Shown piece after piece: positions 17,380 through 26,328 of a DNA stretch of 64,000 nt. Source of the DNA: Brumimicrobium oceani (GTDB lineage: Bacteria > Bacteroidota > Bacteroidia > Flavobacteriales_D > Crocinitomicaceae); assembly GCF_003143775.1 (NCBI RefSeq), contig NZ_QFRJ01000001.1, positions 1 to 64,000 on the forward strand, written 5' to 3'. Within the stretch, counting starts at the first letter, position 1, and every line of letters begins with the position of its first letter. The position numbers and the translations under genes are program-made. Under the pieces are notes generated by a model, which saw only the letters and a program-made list of their open reading frames with translations, made no database searches and had not been told where the DNA came from.

Positions 17380-19456
17380 TTAGCAGTGTCTTTTTATCCA
17401 ACTCAATTAATGACTCCATATCGTGAATTACGAAATTCGAAACTGTACTTGCATTCTTCAGCAGCTGAATATGTTCTTCAAGCGCAATACGATTTGTAAA
17501 ATCATTTGTTCGCAAAGCTATAACAACTTTGGATTTATAATCTTCTAGGAAAGGCGTAATTTTACGTGCAATATAATCTATTTTTATGTTTTCATAGGCC
17601 ATGAAATAAACCTTGTCTGAAATTTCGAATATTTGCATTGTATATTCTTCTATATAGTGCAATGGAATTGAAACAGTTAATTCTATCCCTTGTTGGTCAC
17701 AGTAGACCCTAACTTTTTTCAGCATAACAAGATATTGCTGTAAATATTCCACTTTTTTTTCTTGCCAATCATCAAAAACATGGGGTTCTACATCCAAGTG
17801 GAGGGCATTAATTTTTCTTTTTCCAATATTAGACAAAACTAAATCAATGTATTCATTTGGGTTGTCGTGGAAGATCAATTGATTATTTCCTACCATTATT
17901 TCAAGGCGAATACTGTCAGATTTTGGAATCCAATTGTACCTTTCTTCCTGCAAAGTATCGTTTTTAGGCTGAACAATGACTAAAGTATTCAAATTGTACA
18001 ATTCCGCATATTCTTCCAAGAAGTAACCAGAATAATTACGAATAGCGTCTGTCCAAACATAAATTCCTTTTGAGACATTGTTATAAGTATCCGCATAATT
18101 TGGAATATTCGCATTTTTCACGAAGTCTAAACTATCGGCGTAAGGAAGTTCAGAGTAAATTTTTAATAAATTCAAATACAAATTCTGTTTTAAATCAATT
18201 AATTCTAGGTCAATGCTCAATAATTCATTTATCGTTTGATTTGCCTTTATTGGGTTGAACGCCATAGACTGACCATTTTTAAGAATTCTCAATTTTCTCA
18301 CACGTTCTTCATAAACTCTTCTTTTTTGGTAAAGTTGGATGTATTGTTTGAGTTTATAGCGGTATTCATACGTCAAGTTAAGAATGTTTTTCTCTCGAAT
18401 ATAAGATTCGTCCGTATATTTTGAATATTCGATTTTTTGTTGAATTTCCTCCAATTTATTCTTCGCTTTTATATTCACCGGTAAAGGCATGGAAAGTCCT
18501 AATCCGAAAGTGAAGAAATTTCGTTTTGTAGCGGAAACACCTGCCAAATCATAGGTGTTGTATCTTGCAAAGGTATTGACCGAAAAGTTTTTCGACCAAT
18601 GTGTTCTTAAAGCCAATTGTTCTTCCAAAATCATTTTAATGGTGTCGGCAATTGGTGAGTTAAAACTGTTGACCAAGGCTTCATAGTTGATGTCATAGAG
18701 CGGAAGTTCATTGATGAATACAGTAGAATCGACATCGTAGAAATATTGGTCATTGTATGAATTATATAGGTTTTTTAATCCTTTAATTTCAGCCAAGGTG
18801 GATTCATACTTTAGTAATTCCTCTTTGGAAAGGTGTTTGAGAAAAAAAAGCGATCTGGCAAAATCAATTTGTTCGTTAATCAGTCCTTCACGAACAGAAA
18901 GTAGCTTTAATTTTTCTTGATTAAAAAGAAAGATGATGTGATTCCACCGGTCAAGAAAATACCTGTCTTTTTCCTCTTCCATTAAATACTTGTCATCTAA
19001 ATAGGCCTTATTAGCGAAGTATTGTGCTTCTTTTCTGTTTTCTACAAGTCCATTCTTCAGGATATCCCATTCTACTCCAATTTGTGCTCTTCTGTTGTAA
19101 ATACTGTTGTCGATTACATTTTCTGAAGGCACGTTGATATTTTCAATATAGTTCGCATTAAGATCTACTCCCCAATCTTTTTTCAAGACTTCAGATTTCT
19201 GTAAATTGTATTCTGACAGGAATTGACTGGATGAGCTTCTTTTAAAAACCGTTCTGTTCATCAATGAAAATGCAGCAGTGCTATTTCCGCCTGTTTGCAA
19301 TTGAGGCACAGTATCAAGGTATGGTGAAATGACAACTGTCGCTTTTTCAATTATTTTCCTTACTTCATTTTCTGGTGTAATTTGAGCGTGAGTGAATGTG
19401 GAAAACAAAAGAAGTATTAAAATTATTATGGAAAATTTAATGGGTGTTTTTATCAT
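17366..19456 (-). CDS. TolC-like outer-membrane channel fused to a glycosidase-like domain
   Basis: The 696-residue protein has a signal peptide ending FTHAQ and a TolC/OEP-type part to about 440. That part has two long coiled-coil hairpins and paired barrel strands such as FFTFGLGLSMPLPVNIKAKNKLEEIQQ. From about 455 a different domain follows: GIYVWTDAIRNY, then LHLDVEPHVFDDW (D555, E557), LTVSIPLHYIEE, VYFMAYENI, KVVIALRT. The spacing and the DxE strand resemble a TIM-barrel glycoside hydrolase or GH18-like fold. TolC proteins normally end after the channel. It is the first gene of the locus. Catalysis by the C-terminal domain is inference. Confidence 0.75.
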   Translation of the reverse strand: MIKTPIKFSIIILILLLFSTFTHAQITPENEVRKIIEKATVVISPYLDTVPQLQTGGNSTAAFSLMNRTVFKRSSSSQFLSEYNLQKSEVLKKDWGVDLNANYIENINVPSENVIDNSIYNRRAQIGVEWDILKNGLVENRKEAQYFANKAYLDDKYLMEEEKDRYFLDRWNHIIFLFNQEKLKLLSVREGLINEQIDFARSLFFLKHLSKEELLKYESTLAEIKGLKNLYNSYNDQYFYDVDSTVFINELPLYDINYEALVNSFNSPIADTIKMILEEQLALRTHWSKNFSVNTFARYNTYDLAGVSATKRNFFTFGLGLSMPLPVNIKAKNKLEEIQQKIEYSKYTDESYIREKNILNLTYEYRYKLKQYIQLYQKRRVYEERVRKLRILKNGQSMAFNPIKANQTINELLSIDLELIDLKQNLYLNLLKIYSELPYADSLDFVKNANIPNYADTYNNVSKGIYVWTDAIRNYSGYFLEEYAELYNLNTLVIVQPKNDTLQEERYNWIPKSDSIRLEIMVGNNQLIFHDNPNEYIDLVLSNIGKRKINALHLDVEPHVFDDWQEKKVEYLQQYLVMLKKVRVYCDQQGIELTVSIPLHYIEEYTMQIFEISDKVYFMAYENIKIDYIARKITPFLEDYKSKVVIALRTNDFTNRIALEEHIQLLKNASTVSNFVIHDMESLIELDKKTLLNEEY

Positions 19457-19695
19457 ATATTCTAAAAAATTACAGCACTTTCGCGTTCGTCATGGTAATG
19501 TTAGCAATATACAAAAAAACATTTTCACAAAACGCAATTAGTTTGTTGAGAATGCCATTGTTTTACGAATTAAGAGAAATAAAGGTATTTTAGTGCTTTA
19601 TTCTTTTTGATTCAATATTTTTGATGTCAATAAGAACTCGCCTTAGCACAGAAGAAATGCAGGTGTTTTAGCAATTATAATTCAAATAAAAAGAG

Positions 19696-20067
19696 ATGAA
19701 ATTAGGAGCGTTTTCAATTAGTTTAGCAGTAAAAGACATTCATAAATCTAAGGCGTTTTATGAGAAATTAGGGTTTTCTTACAAAGGAGGAAATATTGAT
19801 CAAAATTGGGTGATTCTGAAAAATGAAACTGCCGTAATTGGTCTTTTTCAAGGAATGTTTGAAGGCAATATCATGACCTTTAATCCAGGATGGGATGGTG
19901 ATGCACAAAACATAGAAGAGTTTGATGATGTGAGAGCGATTCAGGAACACTTGAAAAGTTTAGGAATTGAATTGTCGAAAGAAGCAGATACTTCAACTGA
20001 AGGTCCGGAACACATTACTTTAACCGACCCAGATGGGAATAATATTTTAATAGATCAACACAGATAA
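19696..20067 (+). CDS. VOC/glyoxalase-superfamily protein
   Basis: The 123-residue protein has the beta-alpha-beta-beta-beta pattern of the vicinal-oxygen-chelate fold. LAVKDIHKSKAFYEKLGF is at the N-terminus, and EGPEHITLTDPDGNNILIDQ supplies the usual metal-side segment with Glu/Asp. Such single-module proteins act as dimers in dioxygenase, lyase or resistance roles, and the substrate is not predictable. A box TATTTTTG (19616-19623) upstream could be part of its promoter. The next gene follows after 21 bp in the same direction. Confidence 0.85.
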   Translation: MKLGAFSISLAVKDIHKSKAFYEKLGFSYKGGNIDQNWVILKNETAVIGLFQGMFEGNIMTFNPGWDGDAQNIEEFDDVRAIQEHLKSLGIELSKEADTSTEGPEHITLTDPDGNNILIDQHR

Positions 20068-20088
20068 AGTGAAATTCAATAAACAAGC

Positions 20089-20514
20089 ATGGCAAAAAAT
20101 AAAACTCAAGAAACAGAGCAAAACGTCGAAGAATTTATTGAATCTTTTGCCAATACAGAACAAAAGAAACAAGACAGTTTTGAATTGATAAAATTGATGA
20201 AAGAGGTCACTGATTTTGAACCGAAAATGTGGGGACCATCCATCATTGGATTTGGTTCTTATCACTACAAATACGCAAGCGGACATGAAGGAGACGCTCC
20301 ACTTGTTGGGTTTTCGCCACGAAAAGCAGAAATTTCATTGTATGTCTTTACTGGAGCAGAAGAGCATGAATACTTATTGGAAAATTTAGGCAAGTTCAGA
20401 AAAGGTAAGTCTTGTATTTACATTAAGAAACTGGAGAATATTGACCAAGAAGAACTCAAGAAAGTAATGAGAGAAACAATAAAATATTTAAACCAAATTT
20501 ATGGAGAAGATTAA
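20089..20514 (+). CDS. DUF1801 protein
   Basis: The 141-residue soluble protein carries the DUF1801/YdhG-like signature MWGPSIIGFGSYHYKYASGHEGDAPLVGFSPRKAEISLY, then GKFRKGKSCIYIKKLENID. The family is widespread and uncharacterised, with small proteins of this fold often found beside VOC proteins. The gene sits between the VOC gene (21 bp away) and a membrane-protein gene it overlaps by 14 bp, so the three are probably one transcript. Confidence 0.88.
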   Translation: MAKNKTQETEQNVEEFIESFANTEQKKQDSFELIKLMKEVTDFEPKMWGPSIIGFGSYHYKYASGHEGDAPLVGFSPRKAEISLYVFTGAEEHEYLLENLGKFRKGKSCIYIKKLENIDQEELKKVMRETIKYLNQIYGED

Positions 20515-20989
20515 ACTTGAAATAAAATGGGCGGTAATTTTTATGATTACTCAATTGTTGTGGATGTTGATTGAAAAACTATCTGGCTTGCATAGTACGC
20601 ACATCGATCAGCACATGTTTTGGACAAATATTTTTGCGATTATTGCAATCACCATCTATGTTTTTGCGCTTAGAGATAAGAAAAAATCAGATTACAGCGG
20701 TCAGATGACTTATTTGCAAGGATTGAAATCAGGGATAATTATTTCCGTAATTGTGGCTATATTTTCACCGCTAACGCAATGGATAACAGCAACTCTCATT
20801 ACACCAGAATATTTCCCAAATATTATTGAATATTCTGTAAAAGAAGGTCATTATGATTCAGTTGAGGATGCTCAGAAATATTTCAACTTGAAAAACTATA
20901 TGGTTCAGAGTGCCGTTGGTGCCTTGATGATGGGAATTGTAACTTCGGCTATTGTTGCCGCATTTGTTAGAACAAAATCGAAGGGCTAG
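20501..20989 (+). CDS. DUF4199 integral membrane protein
   Basis: The 162-residue protein has four predicted membrane helices (about 8-27, 42-60, 75-100 and 135-157) and the Bacteroidota DUF4199 pattern FALRDKKKSDYSGQMTYLQGLKSG. The function is unknown. The start lies inside the DUF1801 gene, which suggests translational coupling. No signal peptide distinct from the first helix is visible. Confidence 0.82.
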   Translation: MEKIKLEIKWAVIFMITQLLWMLIEKLSGLHSTHIDQHMFWTNIFAIIAITIYVFALRDKKKSDYSGQMTYLQGLKSGIIISVIVAIFSPLTQWITATLITPEYFPNIIEYSVKEGHYDSVEDAQKYFNLKNYMVQSAVGALMMGIVTSAIVAAFVRTKSKG

Positions 20990-21015
20990 ACCTGAACATA
21001 TCGGTGATTTTAATC

Positions 21016-21414
21016 CTATTTAGTGTCTGGTCGGAAAGACATCGAAAATAATTTATTTTAAATGCCTATCCGATACTTTACCAGTAATATATCTAATCAA
21101 GTATGTGATTAAGCGGTGAACCGACAAGATCCTTCGCAAATTTCTATTTTCAACAAATTGAAAAAGAAATTTAGGATGACATTAGGCTAGGGGCATATTT
21201 CAAACGAGAGGAAAAAAAACAAAAGCGCTTTGGCGCTTTTGTTTTTTTTCCTCTCGTTTGCCCCCTAACTCCCACAACTGTCACCCTGATCATTGTTGAA
21301 AATTATGATTTTCAACAATGGAAGGATTTTGTCAAATTTAAGAGAAAACCATTTTCTATTGTAATTTATTAAACCGCTGGTAAAGTTTCCGACCAGCCAC
21401 TATTTAGTGTCTGG
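21016..21414. mobile_element. MITE-like element with terminal inverted and flanking direct repeats
   Basis: A 15-nt direct repeat (CTATTTAGTGTCTGG) lies at 21016-21030 and 21400-21414. Inside or overlapping it, 21021-21037 and 21386-21402 are inverted repeats matching at 16 of 17 positions. The interior has no gene and contains a 28-bp perfect inverted repeat (21201-21228 / 21233-21260). An internally deleted relative lies at 23309-23392. Direct repeats plus terminal inverted repeats around non-coding DNA suggest a non-autonomous element. No transposase is in sight. Confidence 0.55.
21201..21260. terminator. Very long perfect hairpin (28-bp stem, 4-nt loop)
   Basis: 21201-21228 is the exact reverse complement of 21233-21260, with loop TTTG. 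The stem includes A8/T8 and AAAAGCGC/GCGCTTTT blocks, so both strands give a GC-rich top followed by a T-run. It could terminate transcription in both directions between the plus-strand DUF4199 gene and the minus-strand symporter gene. Such a long perfect stem is unusual for a simple terminator. Confidence 0.6.
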
Positions 21415-21425
21415 ATTTTCTTTTG

Positions 21426-22604
21426 TTAAACTTGAGATTTCTGCTGGGTTATTTTATCCACCACCAAAGAAATCGCTCCGTCTCCTGTTACGTTACAAGC
21501 AGTTCCAAAACTGTCCATCGCGATATACAAAGCAATCATCAATCCTATCATTTCTTCGTTGAAACCAAGCATGGATTGCAAGATTCCAACAGCGGCCATA
21601 ATTGCTCCTCCAGGAACGCCAGGTGCTGCGATCATTGCGATTCCTAAAACGAAAATAAAACCGGCGAAAAGGGTAAAGGTGAACGGCATACCTTGTAAAA
21701 TCATCAATGCCATCGCACAAGCGGTAATTTTCATAATGCTTCCCGATAAGTGAATTGTGGCGCATAAAGGAATAACGAATCCAGCGATTTTTTCTGAAAC
21801 TCCATTCTTTAAAGACTGTTTTAAAGTAACAGGAATTGTTGCAGCAGAAGACTGTGTTCCTAGTGCTGTAAAATAAGCCGGCATCATTGTAGAAAGTAAT
21901 TTTAAAGGATTCTTTTTGGTCAAAAACCCTGCAATTGTATATTGAAGTAAGAGCAATAAAATGTGTAATCCGAAAATGACGCCAATGATGCTGAGAAATA
22001 CCGAAAGAATAGAGAATACTTTTCCATTGTAGGACATGCTAACAAAGATTCCCAAAATGAATAAAGGCAATAAAGGAACGATCACTTTTTCAATCAATTG
22101 CATGATGATTTTTTGAAAATCCTTAACGACTAGTTTCAAAGTAGACTTCTCTTGAAATGAAAGTCCCAACCCAACAACAAAAGCAAGAACCAGCGCCGAC
22201 ATCACATCTAAAACTGGCGGAATAGTTATACTGAAATAGGGAGATAATTCCCTGCCGGATTCTGTGATTTCAGACGCTGCGTTGACATGCGATTCCAATA
22301 GCGAAGGAAAAATATTTGAAGCAGTGAAGTAGGTCATAAATCCAGAAAACAAGGTGGAACCGTAAGCAATCAAAGCTGTAAGGAGAAGGAGTTTTCCTGC
22401 ACCTTTTCCCAAATCTGCAATCGCAGGCATAATGAGTCCCATGATAATTAAAGGAATGGAGAAGCTCAAAAACTGTCCGAAAAACGCATTAAAAGTCGTG
22501 AAAATTCGATTGATGGATTCAGGTAAAACTTGACCAAAAACAATTCCTAAAACTATGGCTAAGAAAACTTTAAAGAGCAAGTTGGAAAATAAGCGTTTTA
22601 TCAT
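21426..22604 (-). CDS. Dicarboxylate/amino acid:cation symporter (DAACS family)
   Basis: The 392-residue polytopic protein has eight or so membrane helices and the family core. GTQSSAATIPVTLK is the serine-rich re-entrant loop, PLCATIHLSGS is the second conserved stretch, and DSFGTACNVTGDG carries the substrate-binding NVTGD. These carriers import glutamate, aspartate, serine or C4-dicarboxylates with sodium or protons. The serine-rich loop resembles the SstT/GltP group, but the substrate is uncertain. It is a single gene, with the long hairpin downstream. Confidence 0.88.
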   Translation of the reverse strand: MIKRLFSNLLFKVFLAIVLGIVFGQVLPESINRIFTTFNAFFGQFLSFSIPLIIMGLIMPAIADLGKGAGKLLLLTALIAYGSTLFSGFMTYFTASNIFPSLLESHVNAASEITESGRELSPYFSITIPPVLDVMSALVLAFVVGLGLSFQEKSTLKLVVKDFQKIIMQLIEKVIVPLLPLFILGIFVSMSYNGKVFSILSVFLSIIGVIFGLHILLLLLQYTIAGFLTKKNPLKLLSTMMPAYFTALGTQSSAATIPVTLKQSLKNGVSEKIAGFVIPLCATIHLSGSIMKITACAMALMILQGMPFTFTLFAGFIFVLGIAMIAAPGVPGGAIMAAVGILQSMLGFNEEMIGLMIALYIAMDSFGTACNVTGDGAISLVVDKITQQKSQV

Positions 22605-23417
22605 GTGATTTTGAATAACTTTTTAAGTTCGTAAATATAGGGTTTATGTCAGGATTAGAATTCTATGGGAGGAGTTAAAAAGATAAATGCCTTTCGGATA
22701 CTTTACCCCAATTTGCTTTATGAATAAAATTAGCATTATTAATTGGTGTTTTTCTTTTTGGCATTATTCATTCTTGTCTATTTTTATCTGTAATCATGAG
22801 CTTCCTTTGGTCGGTTGCCCCAAAAAGAGAAAAAGCAACGCTTTTGAAGACGAAGTAGCGAGAAGCGATAGTGCCGAAGCTACAAGGAGAAAAAAGGTCT
22901 AGCGCCTGATATTTTTTATTCAATTCCTTAAAGTTTTTCATTTGTTTTCATGAGCTCGCTTCGCTACGGTTCTTGTCTTCACTCCTAAAAGTCGATAATG
23001 CGATGTGCTGAGCTTGCCGTAGTATCGGTGATCTCCGCCGCAAGCTATGGTCCCTGCTCTAACGTTTGGTCTTCAAAAGCCGTGCTTTTTCTCCACAATT
23101 ATTAGCGACTTCTAGCACGCTCCACCTTCAAAAAAAGATAAAGCGCGTCCTAAAAACGAAGAATTTCCACCCTAATAACTATTTGGGATTTCATTTTGAA
23201 GTTATAAATTTTTAGTTTTCCAATAAAATTAGAATGACAATTCGCAAAACAAACCTAAAACAAAGGGGGGTAAATAGTTTTGGGGTAAAGAAGACGATAG
23301 ACATTAAAGATAAATGCCTATCCGATACCTAAGCGGTAAACAGCAAAATCCTTCGCAAATTTCTATTTTCAACAATGGAAGGAACTTGTCAAATTAAAGT
23401 GAAATCCAATAATTCAA
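22605..23417. other. Long intergenic stretch with foldback and repeat remnant
   Basis: About 810 bp separate the symporter and ilv operons. Two 25-nt segments (22827-22851 and 23069-23093) are inverted repeats matching at 23 positions, with a further inner pair (GTAGCGA.. / ..TCGCTAC). Together they form a foldback of about 270 nt. 23309-23392 repeats parts of the element at 21016-21414. A short plus-strand frame (22687-22902) lacks coding character, and I see no gene. Confidence 0.5.
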
Positions 23418-23450
23418 CTAAAAAACAAACTCCGTCAACCCGACGGAGTC
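23418..23450 (-). terminator. Terminator of the ilv operon
   Basis: On the minus strand, 12 bp past the ilvA stop, ACTCCGTC and GACGGAGT (23449-23442 / 23436-23429) form an 8-bp perfect stem with a 5-nt loop. It is followed by TTGTTTTTTAG, a classical intrinsic terminator. Confidence 0.85.
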
Positions 23451-23461
23451 TCTCTTTCCCC

Positions 23462-24706
23462 TTAACCAATCAAATGCGTAAACAAATCCTTATTTCCATT
23501 CAAATATTGATAGGTAAACTTTTTCGCTTTTAAATTGGCTTCAATTCCAGATAAATCTGCTTTGTTTTGAAGTTCAATTCCAACGACCACAGGTCCTGTT
23601 TCTCGGTTGTTCTTTTTTGAATATTGGAAATAGGCGATATCATCATTTGGACCTAAAATGTCGTTTACGAATTCTTTTAATGCTCCGGGACGTTGTGGGA
23701 ATTTCAACAAGAAATAATGCTTCAATCCTTCGTACAATAAAGAACGTTCCTTGATTTCCTCCGTTCGGGTGATGTCGTTGTTGCTGCCGCTTACCACACA
23801 AACCACGTTTTTTCCTTTGATTTGATCTTTGTAAAAGTCAAGTGCTGCAATGGTTAACGCTCCAGCAGGTTCTGCAACAATGGCTTCTTCATTGTATAAA
23901 CGCAAAATTGTGGTGCAAATCTTTCCTTCAGGAACAAGGATAATGTCCTCCAAGTTGTTTTTGCAGATTTCAAAAGTCTGTTCTCCAACACGCTTCACTG
24001 AGGCACCGTCAACAAACTTATCAATGTCCTCTAAAGTGGTGTTGACTCCTTTTTGTATGGAATTTTTCATAGATGGAGCACCTTCAGGTTCAACGCCAAT
24101 GATTTTCGTTTGTGGACTCAACTTTTTGAACACCGAACTCACTCCAGCCGCTAAGCCACCGCCACCAATGGGAACAAACAAATAATCAATAGGAGAGGAG
24201 CTGTCTTCCAACAATTCCAAGGCGATAGTTCCTTGACCAGCCATGACTTTTTCATCGTCGAAGGGATGAATGAAAATTGCTTTGGATAACTTACACAGTT
24301 GCACTGCTTCACCATAAGCTTCATCAAAAGTGTCGCCTTTTAAAATGACTTCAACTTTGTCCTTTCCGAAGAGCTTGACTTGTTTTGTCTTTTGCGGCGG
24401 AGTCGTTACAGGCATGAAAATCGTCGCTTTAATGTTCAATTTATGACAAGCAAAAGCAACTCCTTGGGCGTGATTTCCAGCACTTGCGCAGACTACTCCT
24501 TTGGTTTTTTCTTCGTCAGTCAACGAAACAATTTTGTTGTAGGCACCTCTCAATTTATAGGAGCGAACAGGCTGTAAATCTTCCCTTTTGAGATAAACTT
24601 GAGCGAAGAATTCCTCGCTCAAGTTTTCATTTTTCATTAAAGGTGTATGCAGCGCAACGTTTTTTATCCGTTCCCTGGCTTCATAAACTTTGTCTAATAA
24701 TTCCAT
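23462..24706 (-). CDS. ilvA: Threonine deaminase (threonine ammonia-lyase)
   Basis: The 414-residue PLP enzyme converts threonine to 2-oxobutyrate, the first step specific to isoleucine. The PLP-lysine motif is VRSYKLRGAYNKI, the glycine-rich phosphate loop is PIGGGGLAAG, and SGSNND is also present. The last 90 residues (KHYFLLKFPQRPGALKEFVNDILG) form one short ACT-like regulatory domain of the BsIlvA type. The ATG at 24706 is chosen because it overlaps the ilvC stop as TAATG and removes a non-conserved 15-residue extension. It is the last gene of the operon. Confidence 0.95.
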   Translation of the reverse strand: MELLDKVYEARERIKNVALHTPLMKNENLSEEFFAQVYLKREDLQPVRSYKLRGAYNKIVSLTDEEKTKGVVCASAGNHAQGVAFACHKLNIKATIFMPVTTPPQKTKQVKLFGKDKVEVILKGDTFDEAYGEAVQLCKLSKAIFIHPFDDEKVMAGQGTIALELLEDSSSPIDYLFVPIGGGGLAAGVSSVFKKLSPQTKIIGVEPEGAPSMKNSIQKGVNTTLEDIDKFVDGASVKRVGEQTFEICKNNLEDIILVPEGKICTTILRLYNEEAIVAEPAGALTIAALDFYKDQIKGKNVVCVVSGSNNDITRTEEIKERSLLYEGLKHYFLLKFPQRPGALKEFVNDILGPNDDIAYFQYSKKNNRETGPVVVGIELQNKADLSGIEANLKAKKFTYQYLNGNKDLFTHLIG

Positions 24707-25749
24707 TATTTTGTAGGTCTTAATTTTCGCACTTCTAGTCCTGTTTGCCAAAGTTCGCTGCTGTGCATTTCGTTAAGTTCTTCTTCTAATTTGTTACGAT
24801 AATCAGCTTTACTGTTGGCTTCGATTACGATTTCTGCCTCTTTTCCTGAAACTACGCTATCGTATAATTCATTCAAAACAGGCTCAGTTGCTTCACGGAA
24901 TTTCCCTTTCCAATCTAATGCTCCACGTTGTGCTGTGGTTGAACAATTGGCAAACATCCAATCCATTCCGTTTTCTGCAATTAAGGGCATTAAACTCTGT
25001 GTGAATTCTTCCACTGTTTCGTTAAAGGCCTCGCTTGGCGAATGTCCACGTTGACGTAAAACATTGAATTGCGCTTCAAATATCCCTGCTACAGCGCCCA
25101 TTAAAACACCTCGTTCTCCAGTTAAATCACTGTACACTTCTTTTTGGAATGTTGTTTCGAATAAATACCCCGAACCTATGGCGATTCCCAATGCCAAAGC
25201 ACGTTCTGCTGCTTTTCCTGTTGCGTCTTGGAAAACGGCATAACTAGAATTCAATCCTTGACCACTCAAGAACAAACTTCTAAGCGAAGTTCCCGATCCT
25301 TTGGGTGCAACCAAAACAACATCGACATCTGCGGGCGGAACAATTCCAGTTTTTTCGTGAAAGGTGACACCAAATCCGTGAGAAAAATAAAGCGTTTTAC
25401 CTTTTGTCAAATGTTTTTTCATTCCTTCCCATGCTTGGATTTGACCAGCATCAGAAAGTAAATTCATCACCACAGTTGCTTTATCGCAAGCTTCTTCCAC
25501 TGTGAAAAGCGTTTTTCCTTCTTCCCAGCCATCCGCCAAAGCTTTTTTCCAACTTCCGGTGCCTTTGCGTTGACCTACAATTACATTTACCTCATTGTCC
25601 CTTAAATTGAGCGCCTGACCAGGTCCTTGAACTCCATAACCGATTACAGCTACTGTTTCATTTTTTAATACTTCTTGCGCTTTCCCCAACGGAAATTCAT
25701 CGCGCTTTACTACGTTTTCTAATACACCTCCAAAATTAATTGTTGCCAT
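24706..25749 (-). CDS. ilvC: Ketol-acid reductoisomerase
   Basis: The 347-residue enzyme does the isomerisation and NADPH reduction of acetolactate and acetohydroxybutyrate. The Rossmann loop is VIGYGVQGPGQALNLRDN, followed by VGQRKGTGSW at the cofactor 2'-phosphate site, APKGSG, and the metal-binding DLTGERG with the EAQFNVL helix. It is close to class I length, with the Bacteroidota-type insertions. The first residues (MATINFGGVLENVVKRDEFPL) match the family start. It overlaps ilvA by one base, and ilvN lies 60 bp upstream. Confidence 0.96.
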   Translation of the reverse strand: MATINFGGVLENVVKRDEFPLGKAQEVLKNETVAVIGYGVQGPGQALNLRDNEVNVIVGQRKGTGSWKKALADGWEEGKTLFTVEEACDKATVVMNLLSDAGQIQAWEGMKKHLTKGKTLYFSHGFGVTFHEKTGIVPPADVDVVLVAPKGSGTSLRSLFLSGQGLNSSYAVFQDATGKAAERALALGIAIGSGYLFETTFQKEVYSDLTGERGVLMGAVAGIFEAQFNVLRQRGHSPSEAFNETVEEFTQSLMPLIAENGMDWMFANCSTTAQRGALDWKGKFREATEPVLNELYDSVVSGKEAEIVIEANSKADYRNKLEEELNEMHSSELWQTGLEVRKLRPTK

Positions 25750-25809
25750 TTTTTTTATTGTTTATTTGTTTTTTGTTTTTCTGCTAATTCGTAATTGAAC
25801 AATTCGTAA

Positions 25810-26322
25810 TTAAATTTCTTCTAAATATGCACTCAACTCCTTCATCGGTTTGGTTACTGCAACTCGTCCTGACCTAGCGAATTCGAGCACTCCATACGGT
25901 CTGAGCTTTTCGAAAAGCAATTGTGTTTCTTCGACATGGCCTGTTTTTTCGATGACCATGAATTGGGAATCAACTGTTAACACTCGGGCATGATGTTTAC
26001 GAATAACCTTTTCGACATCGCCATTCGTTAAAGTTTCTGTCCTGATCTTATACAAAGCAATTTCTTGATGAACAATGTCATTTTCTTCGTGAACAAAAGC
26101 TTTGATGACATCGATAACTTTCTCCAACTGACCAATCACTTTTTCAATTTGAGCTTTAGTGGTTCTCAAGACAATCGTATAGCGAAAGACTCCCGGAACT
26201 TCTGATTCTGAAGCGGTAATGCTGTCTATGTTTAAATGTCTACGTGTGAAAATAATTGTCACACGGTTCATCATTCCTATGCTGTTTTCTGTAAAAACCG
26301 AAACGGTATATGTTTTTTTCAT
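25810..26322 (-). CDS. ilvN: Acetolactate synthase regulatory (small) subunit
   Basis: The 170-residue protein has an N-terminal ACT domain (YTVSVFTENSIGMMNRVTIIFTRRHLNIDSI) and the C-terminal ALS_ss_C domain (EVEKVIRKHHARVL-like part to FARSGRVAVTK). It activates the large subunit and gives valine feedback control. The gene lies 6 bp after ilvB and before ilvC in the same transcript. Both ACT motifs appear intact. Confidence 0.95.
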   Translation of the reverse strand: MKKTYTVSVFTENSIGMMNRVTIIFTRRHLNIDSITASESEVPGVFRYTIVLRTTKAQIEKVIGQLEKVIDVIKAFVHEENDIVHQEIALYKIRTETLTNGDVEKVIRKHHARVLTVDSQFMVIEKTGHVEETQLLFEKLRPYGVLEFARSGRVAVTKPMKELSAYLEEI

Positions 26323-26328
26323 TTTTAA

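Noticed and set aside
22687..22902. Plus-strand frame of 71 codons in the intergenic region
   Set aside because: It overlaps the foldback repeat, has no recognisable domain, and its composition follows the repeat rather than coding sequence.
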